From: Mangrovibacillus cuniculi
GTDB lineage: Bacteria > Bacillota > Bacilli > Bacillales > R1DC41
Assembly: GCF_015482585.1 (NCBI RefSeq)
Contig: NZ_CP049742.1
Span: forward strand, 1,012,501 to 1,076,500
DNA: 64,000 bases
Direction of reading: 5' to 3'
The notes below the pieces were generated by a model, which saw nothing but the letters and a program-made list of their open reading frames with translations, was not told the origin of the DNA and did not search any database. The position numbers were made by a program, and so were the translations under genes. This document shows, piece after piece, positions 1-9,126 of this stretch. Positions within the stretch are counted from its first letter, which is position 1. Every line of letters starts with the position of its first letter.

Positions 1-151
1 GAAAATGCATTCGGGGGGAACCATCTTGATGCATCCAACAGAATCAACAGTAGAAGCACTTCCATTAATTATTCAGTTAGCTAAACAGAAAGATTTGCGT
101 ATTGGAACAATTTCTGATTTACTAGATGAAGAGCGATTGGTAAAAAAATGA
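1..151 (+). CDS. ylxY: Polysaccharide deacetylase, C-terminal end (YlxY-like), partial
   Basis: Only the last 49 codons are inside the window; the frame is open from base 2 to the TGA at 149-151. The visible peptide contains HSGGTILMHPT followed by EST and then a C-terminal stretch ending DLLDEERLVKK. The L-M-H-P-T pattern is the late conserved motif of NodB-type polysaccharide deacetylases, which remove acetyl groups from cell-wall or related glycans. Position directly before mlpA matches ylxY in Bacillus. The catalytic N-terminal part lies outside, so activity cannot be judged. Confidence 0.75.
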   Translation, partial: KMHSGGTILMHPTESTVEALPLIIQLAKQKDLRIGTISDLLDEERLVKK

Positions 152-209
152 GGGTTGACAAGTGTCAGTCCTCGTTTTTTAGAAACGCAACTAGACAGGG
201 GGTACACCG

Positions 210-1442
210 TTGATTAACACATTTACATGTAATAATGGTGTTCGAGTTGTATTGGAATCTATCCCTACTGTACGTTCAGTAGCTATAGGAGTATGGATTA
301 ATACAGGTTCTCGACATGAAACAAAGGAACTTAATGGAGTATCACATTTCTTAGAACATATGTTTTTTAAAGGAACAAAAACAAAAAATGCTAGAGAATT
401 AGCGGAAGCATTTGATTCTATTGGTGGACAAGTGAATGCTTTTACATCAAAAGAATACACATGTTACTATGCTAAAGTTCTGGATACATATTCTTCCTTT
501 GCATTAGAAACATTAGCGGACATGTTTTTTAACTCTACTTTTGATGAAGAAGAGCTTAAGAAAGAAAAAAATGTTGTATATGAAGAAATTAAGATGTATG
601 AAGATACACCTGATGATATTGTACACGATCTTTTAGGAAAAGCAGCCTACGGTGACCATTCTCTTGGCTATCCAATATTAGGTACGGAGGAAACACTATC
701 TACCTTTAATGGACAAACTTTAAGAGATTATATGCACCATTTATATACACCTGACAGAGTAGTTATCTCGATTGCAGGTAACGTAAATGAAGCATTTATT
801 AAAGAAGTAGAAAAACTTTTTGGTGGTTTCCAAGGTGGATCTCCACTAAAGGAAGAAATAAAGCCTTCTTTCTATCCGAAGCATGTAGCGAAGAAAAAAG
901 ATACAGAACAAGTACATTTAACAATGGGCTTTGAAGGTTTAGAAGTTGGGCATAAGGACGTTTACAGTTTAATTATTTTAAATAATGTCCTAGGGGGCAG
1001 TATGTCTTCTCGCTTGTTCCAAGACGTTCGTGAGTCTAGGGGTTTAGCATACTCTGTATTCTCTTATCACTCTTCTTTCCAAGATAATGGAATGGTTACT
1101 ATATACGGTGGTACTGGTGCGAATCAGCTTGATGATTTGTTTGAAACAATTCAGGGCACGCTTAGCGTACTAAAAGCCGATGGATTGTCGGATAAGGAAC
1201 TTAAAAACAGTAAAGAGCAACTGAAAGGTAGCTTAATGCTAAGTTTAGAAAGTACCAACAGTCGAATGAGCAGAAACGGTAAGAATGAGCTATTGTTAGG
1301 ACGTCACCGTTCATTAGATCAAATTGTGGAAGAGATTGATAAAGTATCTCTAGAGTCTGTGAACCGTCTAGCGCAGCAAATTTTCAAAGACGAGTTTGCA
1401 ATGGCGGTAATAGGTCCAAATGGACGTCTGCCAGGTGAATAA
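210..1442 (+). CDS. mlpA: M16-family zinc metalloprotease MlpA (YmxG)
   Basis: A 410-residue peptidase of the pitrilysin/mitochondrial processing peptidase family. The inverted zinc motif HFLEH is at residues 46-50, and the downstream acidic ligand lies in the EEIKMYEDTP segment near residue 125. The C-terminal half is the non-catalytic M16 repeat with the usual R/Y region (GLAYSVFSYHSSF). The start is TTG at 210, preceded by a GGGGG ribosome-binding site 8-9 bases upstream. Length agrees with B. subtilis MlpA (about 409). Its neighbours are the deacetylase upstream and dpaA downstream; ymxH, which separates the two in B. subtilis, is not seen. Confidence 0.9.
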   Translation: MINTFTCNNGVRVVLESIPTVRSVAIGVWINTGSRHETKELNGVSHFLEHMFFKGTKTKNARELAEAFDSIGGQVNAFTSKEYTCYYAKVLDTYSSFALETLADMFFNSTFDEEELKKEKNVVYEEIKMYEDTPDDIVHDLLGKAAYGDHSLGYPILGTEETLSTFNGQTLRDYMHHLYTPDRVVISIAGNVNEAFIKEVEKLFGGFQGGSPLKEEIKPSFYPKHVAKKKDTEQVHLTMGFEGLEVGHKDVYSLIILNNVLGGSMSSRLFQDVRESRGLAYSVFSYHSSFQDNGMVTIYGGTGANQLDDLFETIQGTLSVLKADGLSDKELKNSKEQLKGSLMLSLESTNSRMSRNGKNELLLGRHRSLDQIVEEIDKVSLESVNRLAQQIFKDEFAMAVIGPNGRLPGE

Positions 1443-1465
1443 GTAACTTAAAGTTAATAGATTAT

Positions 1466-1510
1466 ACAAACAGGTGCATTCCAAGATGAATGCGCCTGTT
1501 TGTATTCATT
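1466..1510 (+). terminator. Hairpin after mlpA, probable terminator
   Basis: A 16-bp stem (1466-1481 with 1488-1503, one G-T pair) closes a 6-base loop. The trailing T-tract is poor, so termination may be weak. The same hairpin position is kept in the related repeats after rnjB and cinA. Confidence 0.6.
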
Positions 1511-1529
1511 TAATAATGATAGTGGAGTA

Positions 1530-1606
1530 AAAAACATATTACTGCAGTTTTATTGCTTTCTTATGAATATATTTAGGGATTGGAGCGGAAATCCCTGTGC
1601 AGTCTT
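1530..1606 (+). repeat. Internally deleted copy of the ctgcag/GGAGCGGAA repeat
   Basis: Contains ATTACTGCAG, a TTATTGCTTT block, then GGGATTGGAGCGGAA running directly into the right-end sequence AATCC-TGTGCAGTC. In the long copy (8680-9033) these two ends are separated by about 300 bases. The deletion appears to join the two GGAGCGGAA/GCAGCGGAA direct repeats. Confidence 0.6.
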
Positions 1607-1635
1607 TTCGATGTTTTCCTAATCCGCTTTTCTTT

Positions 1636-1664
1636 CACCCATTCTAAGGGACACTCATAGACTA
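1636..1664 (+). promoter_or_regulatory. Candidate sigma-K promoter of dpaAB
   Basis: CACC at 1636-1639, 16 bases, then CATAGACTA at 1656-1664. This fits the mother-cell sigma-K consensus (mACm, 16-17 bases, CATAnnnTA). Dipicolinate synthase is known to be made in the mother cell under sigma-K, so the location is functionally sensible. Confidence 0.65.
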
Positions 1665-1703
1665 ATGACGTGCTAGGTTTGAACCCGAGAGGAAGGTGGT
1701 TAC

Positions 1704-2597
1704 ATGTTAACCGATGTTCAAATAGCCGTACTGGGTGGCGATGCTCGTCAGTTAGAAATTATTCGTAAACTAACAGAGTTAGATGCACGTTTATCATTAG
1801 TAGGCTTTGAGCAATTAGATCATGCATTTTCAGGTGCTGTGAAAGAGAAGTTAGAAGATGTTCAATGGGAAAGCTTAGATGCTGTTATTCTACCCGTCCC
1901 AGGAACAAATCCTGAAGGTAAGATTGACTCAATCTTTTCAAATGAAGTGATTTATTTACATGAAGAGCTAGTAAAAAGAACCCCTGAACACTGTATTTAT
2001 TTTTCAGGTATTAGTAATCCATATTTAGACAAAGTCATGACAGAAAGTAACAGAGAATTAATTCAATTATTTGATCGTGATGATGTTGCAATTTATAATT
2101 CTATCCCTACTGTAGAGGGAACTATTATGATGGCCATTCAGCACACAGACTTTACTATACATGGGTCTAATACAATCGTTTTAGGTCTTGGGAGAGTGGG
2201 TATGAGTGTCGCTCGGACATTTCATCACCTAGGTGGGAAAGTATCTGTAGGTACACGCAGCTCAGAGGATATTGCGCGAGCTGTGGAAATGGGCTTAAAT
2301 GGTTTTTCGTTGGAAGAACTTAAAGAGAGAGTAAAACACACAGACTTACTAATTAATACGATTCCAGCTCTAGTTGTTAGACCTGAAATAATCGCTCATT
2401 TACCTAGTCATGCCTTGATTATTGATTTAGCTTCTAAACCTGGTGGAACGGACTTCCGATATGCAGAAAAACGTGGCATAAAGGCGTTATTGGCACCAGG
2501 ATTACCAGGAATCGTTGCTCCGAAAACGGCTGGATTAATTTTGGCTAATGTATTAGCTCAACTATTAAAAGAAAAGCGAGAGGAGAAAAAATCATGA
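1704..2597 (+). CDS. dpaA: Dipicolinate synthase subunit A
   Basis: 297 residues, the usual length. It works with DpaB to oxidise dihydrodipicolinate to dipicolinate, the calcium chelator of the spore core, in the mother cell. A Rossmann motif GLGRVGMS lies near residue 160, followed by the TRSSEDIARA segment expected to bind NAD(P). The ATG at 1704 has GGAAGGTGG upstream. The stop overlaps the dpaB start by four bases (ATGA), implying translational coupling. A sigma-K-type promoter is seen about 45 bases upstream of the start codon. Also called spoVFA. Confidence 0.95.
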   Translation: MLTDVQIAVLGGDARQLEIIRKLTELDARLSLVGFEQLDHAFSGAVKEKLEDVQWESLDAVILPVPGTNPEGKIDSIFSNEVIYLHEELVKRTPEHCIYFSGISNPYLDKVMTESNRELIQLFDRDDVAIYNSIPTVEGTIMMAIQHTDFTIHGSNTIVLGLGRVGMSVARTFHHLGGKVSVGTRSSEDIARAVEMGLNGFSLEELKERVKHTDLLINTIPALVVRPEIIAHLPSHALIIDLASKPGGTDFRYAEKRGIKALLAPGLPGIVAPKTAGLILANVLAQLLKEKREEKKS

Positions 2598-3193
2598 CAT
2601 TAGAAGGTAAACGAATAGGATTCGGTTTAACAGGTTCTCATTGTACGTATGATGCAGTATTTCCAGAGATTCAAAAATTAGTAGCAGCAGGTGCGGATGT
2701 GATTCCTATCGTTACTCATACCGTAAAACAAACTACTACAAGATTCGGAGCTGGGGACGACTGGATTGCAAGAATAGAAGAAGCAACAGGGAATAAAGTA
2801 GTGGATAGTATCGTCGAAGCAGAACCACTTGGACCGAAAAAGCCACTTGCTTGTATGATTATTGCCCCATTAACAGGGAATTCCATGAGTAAGTTTGCAA
2901 ATGCGCTAACAGACTCACCTGTACTAATGGCAGCGAAAGCCACTTTACGTAATCACCGCCCAGTTGTTTTAGGTATCTCTACAAACGATGCACTAGGATT
3001 AAATGGTGTTAATTTGATGCGTTTAATGGCAACGAAGGACATCTATTTCATTCCTTACGGTCAAGATGCACCTCAAGCAAAGCCAAACTCAATGGTTGCT
3101 AGAATGACACAATTACTTCCCACTGTTGAGCATGCATTAAAAGGAGAACAACTGCAACCGGTAATTGTGGAGCGCTTTTTAGACGAAGAATAA
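2594..3193 (+). CDS. dpaB: Dipicolinate synthase subunit B (flavoprotein)
   Basis: 199 residues, of the HFCD flavoprotein family. The N-terminal GLTGSHCTY resembles the phosphate-binding loop of these flavoproteins, and PLTGNSMSKFANALTD is the conserved central motif near residue 95. Partner of DpaA in the last step of dipicolinate synthesis (spoVFB). It overlaps dpaA by four bases and is followed by a terminator hairpin at 3282, so asd downstream probably has its own promoter as well as any read-through. Confidence 0.95.
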   Translation: MTLEGKRIGFGLTGSHCTYDAVFPEIQKLVAAGADVIPIVTHTVKQTTTRFGAGDDWIARIEEATGNKVVDSIVEAEPLGPKKPLACMIIAPLTGNSMSKFANALTDSPVLMAAKATLRNHRPVVLGISTNDALGLNGVNLMRLMATKDIYFIPYGQDAPQAKPNSMVARMTQLLPTVEHALKGEQLQPVIVERFLDEE

Positions 3194-3281
3194 GTCTAAA
3201 GAACCGTTTCAATTTGTGAATGAAATTAATAGGAATAATGATGCCCCATATGATAAAATAACGTTTAATAGGTTAACGACC

Positions 3282-3312
3282 AAGAGGATTTCTATAAAGC
3301 AAATCCTCTTTA
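3282..3312 (+). terminator. Rho-independent terminator between dpaB and asd
   Basis: Perfect 10-bp stem AAGAGGATTT (3282-3291) with AAATCCTCTT (3301-3310), 9-base loop, short T-tract. It separates sporulation-specific dpaAB from the vegetatively needed asd-dapG-dapA. Confidence 0.7.
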
Positions 3313-3344
3313 TCATAGTGAAAGAGATAATGGGGGAATGAAAG

Positions 3345-4388
3345 ATGAGTCAAAACGGATACCATGTAGCAGTAGTAGGAGCAACAGGAGCAGTAGGTCA
3401 GCAAATGCTACGTACATTAGAAGAAAAAAATTTTCCTGTTAGTAAACTGAAAGTATTATCTTCTGCTAGATCTGCAGGTTCTAAAATTCAATTTAATGGT
3501 ACAGAGTATACTGTGGAAGAAGCAACACCAGAGTCATTTGAAGGTGTTCAAATTGCATTGTTCAGTGCAGGTGGTTCTGTTTCCAAAGCGCTAGCTCCTG
3601 AAGCGGTAAAAAGAGGAGCAATAGTAGTAGATAATACAAGCGCATTTAGAATGGATGAAACAGTTCCTTTAGTAGTCCCTGAAGTAAATGAAGAAGATTT
3701 AAAGAGCCATAATGGAATTATTGCTAACCCGAACTGCTCTACAATTCAGATGGTTGTAGCATTAGAGCCTATCCGTCAAGCTCTAGGTCTTACTAAAGTT
3801 GTTGTATCTACTTACCAAGCTGTATCTGGTGCAGGGCAAGCGGCAATTGAAGAGTTACACCGTCAAACAAAAGAAATTGCAGAAGGAAATACGGTAGAGC
3901 CTAGTATTCTTCCAGTTAAATCTGCAGAAAAGCATTATCAAATCGCTTACAATGCCATTCCACAAATAGATGTGTTTACAGAGAATGGTTTCACATACGA
4001 AGAAATGAAGATGATTAATGAAACGAAGAAAATCATGCATATGCCAGAATTACATGTTTCGGCAACATGTGTGAGACTTCCAGTGGTTACAGGCCATTCT
4101 GAGTCTGTCTATATTGAAGTAGAAGATACGTCTAAATCAGTTGACGATATTCGTGTATTGTTATCAGGGGCTCCTGGTGTAACATTGCAAGATAACCCAG
4201 CTGAACAACTTTACCCAATGCCGGCACTAGCGGAAGGAAAACCAGATGTATTCGTTGGTCGTATCCGACAAGATCTTGATGCACCTAATGGTTTCCATTT
4301 GTGGGTAGTATCCGATAACTTATTAAAAGGTGCAGCTTGGAATTCTGTGCAAATCGCCGAGAGTCTCGTCAAATTAAAATTAGTGTAA
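3345..4388 (+). CDS. asd: Aspartate-semialdehyde dehydrogenase
   Basis: 347 residues. Reduces aspartyl phosphate to aspartate semialdehyde with NADPH, the branch point toward lysine/diaminopimelate/dipicolinate and toward threonine and methionine. The nucleotide-binding GATGAVGQ is at residues 12-19 and the catalytic cysteine is in NPNCSTIQM near residue 130. The start ATG has GGGGGAATG spacing upstream. It is followed after 36 bases by dapG, so the two are probably cotranscribed. Confidence 0.96.
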   Translation: MSQNGYHVAVVGATGAVGQQMLRTLEEKNFPVSKLKVLSSARSAGSKIQFNGTEYTVEEATPESFEGVQIALFSAGGSVSKALAPEAVKRGAIVVDNTSAFRMDETVPLVVPEVNEEDLKSHNGIIANPNCSTIQMVVALEPIRQALGLTKVVVSTYQAVSGAGQAAIEELHRQTKEIAEGNTVEPSILPVKSAEKHYQIAYNAIPQIDVFTENGFTYEEMKMINETKKIMHMPELHVSATCVRLPVVTGHSESVYIEVEDTSKSVDDIRVLLSGAPGVTLQDNPAEQLYPMPALAEGKPDVFVGRIRQDLDAPNGFHLWVVSDNLLKGAAWNSVQIAESLVKLKLV

Positions 4389-4424
4389 AAATTTGTACGA
4401 ACAACTGACGATCGAGGTGGCAAC

Positions 4425-5644
4425 ATGAAAGTTATTATTCAAAAATTCGGGGCACTTCTGTCCGTGATGAAAGTGCACGTGAACAAGCTAGAGGTCATAT
4501 TACGGGTGCATTAAAAGAAGGATACAAAGTGGTGGTCGTTGTCTCTGCTATGGGACGTAAGGGTGAGCCATATGCAACAGATACATTGCTGTCATTAATA
4601 GGAAGCTCCAAAACGACTTTATCAAAGCGTGAACAGGACCTATTGTTATCCACTGGTGAGATTATTTCTAGCTTGGTATTTACAGAAGAGCTTCAACAAT
4701 CCGGTATAAAAGCCACTGCTTTAACAGGAGGGCAAGCTGGATTCTATACAAATAGTGAACATACTAATGCAAAAATTATGAACATGCGCTGTGAGCGCCT
4801 TTTAGAAGAGTTGGAAGCAGTAGATGTAGTTGTAGTAGCTGGTTTCCAAGGTGTAGCTAAGAATGGGGATATCACAACAATCGGTCGTGGTGGGTCTGAT
4901 ACGTCAGCTGCTGCTTTAGGAGCTGCGTTGCAAGCAGACTTTATTGATATCTTTACAGACGTAGAAGGAATCATGACTGCTGATCCTAGGATTGCAGAAA
5001 AAGCACGTCCATTAGGGGTAGTCACTTACACAGAAGTCTGTAATATGGCTTATCAAGGTGCAAAGGTAATACATCCAAGAGCTGTGGAAATTGCTATGCA
5101 AGCCAAGGTACCAATCCGCATACGCTCTACGTACAGCAAGGGTCTAGGTACGTTAGTTACAACAAACACTAAGCATGCCGGTACGGATTTACGTGAAAGA
5201 CCAGTTACAGGTATTGCTCATGTCTCTGATGTAACACAGATTAAAGTTCAAGCAAAAGAAGCTCAGTACGACTTGCACTCAGAAGTATTTCGTGCCATGG
5301 CCCAAGAAGAGATTTCTGTTGATTTTATCAACATCTCTCCAACGGGAGTAATTTATACTGTGACAAAAGAAATGACACCTAAAGCAATACTTACACTAAA
5401 GCAACTAGGGTATGAACCTAGTTTAGAAGAAGGCTGTGCAAAGGTATCAGTAGTTGGTGCTGGAATGACTGGTGTGCCTGGAATTACAGCTCTTATCGTT
5501 AATGCCTTAGCGGATAGAGGAATTCGTATCCTTCAATCAGCAGATAGTCATACCACGATTTGGGTTCTAGTGAAACAAGAAGAGTTAAAAGAAGCTATAA
5601 ATGCACTGCACGATGCATTCGAATTACATGAAGAACAATTATAA
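4425..5644 (+). pseudogene. dapG: Aspartokinase I, frame interrupted near the N-terminus
   Basis: The natural start is ATG 4425 (MKVIIQKF, with GAGGTGG upstream). The frame breaks in the G-run 4449-4452: one further G would give the invariant kinase motif KFGGTSV and join it to the rest of the protein. The repaired protein is 406 residues, against about 404 for B. subtilis DapG. As written, only a GTG-initiated frame from 4529 is open. Downstream features are intact: GRGGSDTSA, the ITADPRI-like MTADPRI segment and two ACT domains in the C-terminal 150 residues. The enzyme phosphorylates aspartate and in Bacillus is inhibited by diaminopimelate. A sequence error is more likely than true loss, because it lies between asd and dapA in an intact operon. 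Confidence 0.85.
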
Positions 5645-5674
5645 AGAGAGTAATGGTTAGGAAGGGGTTTAAAC

Positions 5675-6553
5675 ATGATATATTTTGGTAAAGTTTCCAC
5701 TGCAATGGTGACACCATTTGATGCAAAAGGGAACATAGATTTTCCTAAAATGACGACGTTAATTGATTATTTAATTGAAAATGGTACGGATTCTCTAGTT
5801 GTAGGTGGGACTACTGGTGAGTCCCCTACTTTAACTTCTGAGGAAAAAGTTGCTATTTTCCGTCATGCAGTAAAAGTTGTAAAAGGTAGAATTCCTGTCA
5901 TTGCTGGCACTGGTTCTAACAATACACATGCCTCCATTGAGTTAACGAAAAAAGCAGAAGATGCTGGCGTAGACGCAGTCATGGTCGTTGCCCCATATTA
6001 CAACAAACCAAACCAAGAAGGTTTGTATCAGCATTTTAAAGCTGTAGCAGAAGCGACAACACTACCTGTTATGCTATACAACGTGCCGGGTCGTTCTATT
6101 GTTTCCATATTACCTGAAACAGTCATAAAATTATCTGCCATTGATAATGTAGTGGCGGTCAAAGATGCTGGTGGAGACCTTGATAACATGGCAGCTTTAA
6201 TCTCTGGCACATCAGATGATTTTATGGTATATAGTGGAGATGACAATTTAACATTACCTGCTATCGCTGTTGGTGCGACTGGAATTGTTTCCGTAGCATC
6301 TCATGTAATCGGTAACCAGATGCAAGAAATGATTGAGCTTTACTCTAATGGTAAAGTGAAAGAAGCTGGGGACTTACATCGCAAACTTTTACCATTGATG
6401 CAAGGTATTTTTATGGCGCCAAGTCCAACACCTATCAAAACAGCACTACAAATGAGTGGTCTAGATGTTGGTCCCGTGAGACTGCCATTAGTACCTTTAA
6501 CAGAGTCGGAAAGATCCGCTTTACATTCACTCCTTTCTGTAACTGTTTCGTAA
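5675..6553 (+). CDS. dapA: 4-hydroxy-tetrahydrodipicolinate synthase
   Basis: 292 residues, a TIM-barrel lyase condensing pyruvate with aspartate semialdehyde. Family marks seen: GGTTGESPTL near residue 44, YNVPGRS near residue 134, and the Schiff-base lysine in VAVKDAGGD near residue 163. ATG 5675 has AGGAAGGGG upstream. It is last in asd-dapG-dapA and is closed by a terminator at 6581. It supplies both cell-wall diaminopimelate and the substrate of DpaAB. Confidence 0.96.
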   Translation: MIYFGKVSTAMVTPFDAKGNIDFPKMTTLIDYLIENGTDSLVVGGTTGESPTLTSEEKVAIFRHAVKVVKGRIPVIAGTGSNNTHASIELTKKAEDAGVDAVMVVAPYYNKPNQEGLYQHFKAVAEATTLPVMLYNVPGRSIVSILPETVIKLSAIDNVVAVKDAGGDLDNMAALISGTSDDFMVYSGDDNLTLPAIAVGATGIVSVASHVIGNQMQEMIELYSNGKVKEAGDLHRKLLPLMQGIFMAPSPTPIKTALQMSGLDVGPVRLPLVPLTESERSALHSLLSVTVS

Positions 6554-6580
6554 TTACTGGATAAATATGCTATAGTAGTA

Positions 6581-6611
6581 CTGACTGCTAAATAGTTAGC
6601 AGTCAGTTTTC
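6581..6611 (+). terminator. Terminator after dapA
   Basis: Perfect 11-bp stem CTGACTGCTAA (6581-6591) with TTAGCAGTCAG (6596-6606), 4-base loop, TTTT tail. Confidence 0.85.
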
Positions 6612-6855
6612 GTACATTTTCACGTATAATTTCCTCTCATGCTTTCGTTTTCAATTTTATAAACGAAAAAATGAAAGATATAGAAGGAAATAGAGATCAT
6701 ATAAAAGAATTATAGTATGATAAGAAAAATGATACAGATACTTAATTGCTTGTAAATCAACATTACATAAATAGAATGTAGACAAATGAAGTATGAAATG
6801 GTTTGAAATACCTAGGTTCATACTAAGCATGTGTACAGCTTGGGAGGAACAAATT

Positions 6856-8568
6856 GTGAGTAAAACGAAACATGAACACATTCAAATTATCCCTTTAGGT
6901 GGTTTAGGGGAAATTGGAAAAAACATGACCGTAATTGAAGTAGATGAGCAACTATTCATCATTGATGTCGGTCTTAAGTCACCAGAAACAGATATGTTAG
7001 GAATCGATATTGTTGTTCCGGATTTTCAATATGTCATGGAAAACCGTGATCGTGTTAGAGCGATCTTTTTAACACATGGACATGATGAGGCTATCGGTGG
7101 TTTATCTTATTTATTACGTCGAGTAAGAGTACCTGTTTACGGATCTGCCCTTACAACTGCTTTAGCGAAAGATCGTTTAAAAGAACAAGATTTTCGAGGA
7201 GAAGCGGATTTCAGAGCAGTACATTCTGATCAATTACTTACCTTTGATGGTGTAAAAGTAAGCTTCTTCCAAACTGCTCATACCATTCCAGGTTCTTTTG
7301 GTGTCGCTATTCATACATCAGAAGGTGCAATTGTTCATACGGGTGATTTTAAGTTTGATCAATCTGCTAAGGGTGCTTATGAAGCAGAAATGGGTAAAAT
7401 GGCTGTACTAGGACAAAAAGGAGTACTATGTTTACTATCTGATAGCTTAGATGCTGAACGTCCTGGACATGCTGTTTCAGAGGCAACTATTGCACAAGCA
7501 ATGGTGAAAGCATTTAGTAGAGCAGAGGGTAGAGTAATTGTATCTTCCTATGCATCTAATGTTGTTCGACTTCAACAGGTCTTAGAGTCGTCTATCAAAA
7601 CAAATCGTAAAGTAGCTATCGTAGGGCGTACATTATTACGACTTTATGAAACGCTTTGTAACTTAGGATATTTATCTGAAGAATTGCAAGAGCAAGTAAT
7701 TTCCTTAAACAGTGTGAATGAGTTCGCTCCTAAAGAAGTATGTTTAGTTGTAACAGGTCATTCTGGAGAACCTTTAGAGGCACTTCAACGTATGGCTCGT
7801 GGTCAGCATAAGTTAGGTCGAATTCAAACTGGTGATACGGTTGTCATGATGACACCACCTAACCCTGGAAATGAGTTAGTGATGATGAAAACAATCGATG
7901 CACTTGCTAGAGCTGGAGCAGAGATTGTTACAGGGGATAAGAAATTATACGCTACAGGACATGGTAGCCAAGAAGACTTAAAACTAATGATCAATCTCTT
8001 AAAACCAAAAATCTTTATCCCTGTTCAAGGTGAAGACAGACATTTACGTTCACATGCAAGAATTGCAGAAGGACTAGGTATTCCTTCACGAGATATCTAT
8101 GTATTAGAAAAAGGAGACCGTTTACTTTGGAAAGATGGTGTTTTCAGAACAGCTGGAAGAGTTCAAGCTGGAAACACATTAATCGATGGTAGCGGTGTTG
8201 GGGATATTGGAAATATCGTCCTTCGAGATAGAAGATTACTATCTCAAGACGGAATCTTCATTGTCGTTGTCACATTAGATCGCCGAAACAAAAAAATCAT
8301 TTCGGGACCTGAACTTATCTCAAGAGGCTTTGTTTACGTTCGCGAATCAGAACAACTGATGACGCAATCAGAAGAACTGGTAAAAACAATTGTGGAACAA
8401 AGCTTACAACAAGATGGAATGGACTGGTCGACTATGAAACAAAATGTCCGTGACCAACTGTATAACTTCCTATTCGAAAGAACAAAGCGTCGACCAATGA
8501 TACTACCAATCATCATGGAAGTATCAAAGGAAAACAGATCTGCGCAGCAGGTATCTGTAGAGAAATAA
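6856..8568 (+). CDS. rnjB: Ribonuclease J2
   Basis: 570 residues from GTG 6856, chosen because GGGAGG lies 8 bases upstream and the protein then begins MSKTKHEHIQIIPLGGLGEIGKN, which is typical of RNase J. It is a metallo-beta-lactamase/beta-CASP ribonuclease of the RNA-degradation machinery. The active-site signature HxHxDH appears here as HGHDEA, so both the D and the last H are replaced. This degeneration is typical of the J2 paralogue, which supports J1 in a J1/J2 complex and has little activity itself. The C-terminus (RRPMILPIIMEV) is complete. Alternative name ymfA. Confidence 0.92.
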   Translation: MSKTKHEHIQIIPLGGLGEIGKNMTVIEVDEQLFIIDVGLKSPETDMLGIDIVVPDFQYVMENRDRVRAIFLTHGHDEAIGGLSYLLRRVRVPVYGSALTTALAKDRLKEQDFRGEADFRAVHSDQLLTFDGVKVSFFQTAHTIPGSFGVAIHTSEGAIVHTGDFKFDQSAKGAYEAEMGKMAVLGQKGVLCLLSDSLDAERPGHAVSEATIAQAMVKAFSRAEGRVIVSSYASNVVRLQQVLESSIKTNRKVAIVGRTLLRLYETLCNLGYLSEELQEQVISLNSVNEFAPKEVCLVVTGHSGEPLEALQRMARGQHKLGRIQTGDTVVMMTPPNPGNELVMMKTIDALARAGAEIVTGDKKLYATGHGSQEDLKLMINLLKPKIFIPVQGEDRHLRSHARIAEGLGIPSRDIYVLEKGDRLLWKDGVFRTAGRVQAGNTLIDGSGVGDIGNIVLRDRRLLSQDGIFIVVVTLDRRNKKIISGPELISRGFVYVRESEQLMTQSEELVKTIVEQSLQQDGMDWSTMKQNVRDQLYNFLFERTKRRPMILPIIMEVSKENRSAQQVSVEK

Positions 8569-8623
8569 ATCACTTTTTTATAATAAAATTACGCTAAAAA
8601 AATGCTTAAACAACACTAAAAAG

Positions 8624-8654
8624 GCACATTCGAAGTAAACGAATGTGCTTTTTT
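8624..8654 (+). terminator. Terminator after rnjB
   Basis: GCACATTCG (8624-8632) pairs perfectly with CGAATGTGC (8640-8648), then TTTTTT. Confidence 0.9.
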
Positions 8655-8679
8655 ACATTGTATTTAAGTAAATATTACT

Positions 8680-9033
8680 GCAGAGTTATTGCTTTAACAG
8701 AATAAATGTTGGGATTGGAGCGGAAGGGGGCGACTCCTACGGGAAAGGTGGGTTTCTGAGACCCCACAGGAGCGTAAGCAAAGTGATGCCGTGTCCGGCT
8801 GCAGGTGCGCAACCGCTCGGAAAAGTCCAAAAGCCCTCCGGTGGCTGAAGAGCTGCCTCCTCAGTCCTCTGAACTTTTCTGCCGCGGCTGAACGCGCGCC
8901 TTTCGCTTTTGTTACGTGAACAGTAACAACTCAGTGTTGACGACGTGATGTCGTCCGTCTTTAACTGAGTATCCTTATCATACTAACGCCGCCCCGTGGA
9001 AAGCGTCCCCCTGCAGCGGAAATCCTAGTGCAG
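8680..9033 (+). repeat. Long GC-rich intergenic repeat (GGAGCGGAAGGGGGCGACTCC type), interrupted
   Basis: Starts with ACTGCAG-GTTATTGCTTT and GGGATTGGAGCGGAAGGG, contains a hairpin CTCCTACGGG/CCCCACAGGAG (about 8732-8772), and ends with CGTCCCCCTGCAGCGGAAATCC. Left and right ends carry near-direct repeats (GGAGCGGAA / GCAGCGGAA). I recall similar sequences between genes in many Bacillaceae, but cannot check. Positions 8911-8976 are a different repeat inserted within it. Two shorter relatives lie after mlpA and cinA. Confidence 0.65.
8911..8976 (+). repeat. Structured repeat, copy A
   Basis: Hairpin GTTAC/GTAAC (8911-8927), then outer stem ACTCAGT (8929-8935) with ACTGAGT (8964-8970) enclosing inner stem GACGAC/GTCGTC (8939-8955) with loop GTGAT. 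Ends ATCCTT. Relative to copies B and C both stems differ by compensating changes. Confidence 0.8.
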
Positions 9034-9126
9034 TCACTAAGGTTTTATATTCTCCTATTTTTCCGTATACATAAATTTCCTATATAGGTGCACAATAATA
9101 GTATCTATTGGAAAGGGGATCAGTTT

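Larger units (their letters stand above)
1443..1703. other. Intergenic region mlpA-dpaA: hairpin, decayed repeat, sigma-K-type promoter
   Basis: No coding frame is convincing here. The region holds a strong hairpin (1466-1503), a shortened copy of the repeat family found also at 8624-9030 and 26406-26510 (about 1535-1605), and a candidate sigma-K promoter (1636-1664). A PRC-barrel gene (ymxH) that occupies this place in B. subtilis is absent. Confidence 0.6.
8569..9126. other. 558-base intergenic region made of repeats
   Basis: No gene seen. It contains the rnjB terminator (8624-8654), a long GC-rich repeat (about 8680-9033) whose base composition is unlike the AT-rich surroundings, and a copy of the 66-bp structured repeat (8911-8976) lying inside that repeat. 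Confidence 0.7.

Noticed and set aside
4529-5644. A shorter aspartokinase starting at GTG 4529
   Set aside because: It lacks the KFGGTSV kinase motif and has no ribosome-binding site; the real start is at 4425 with a one-base frame break.
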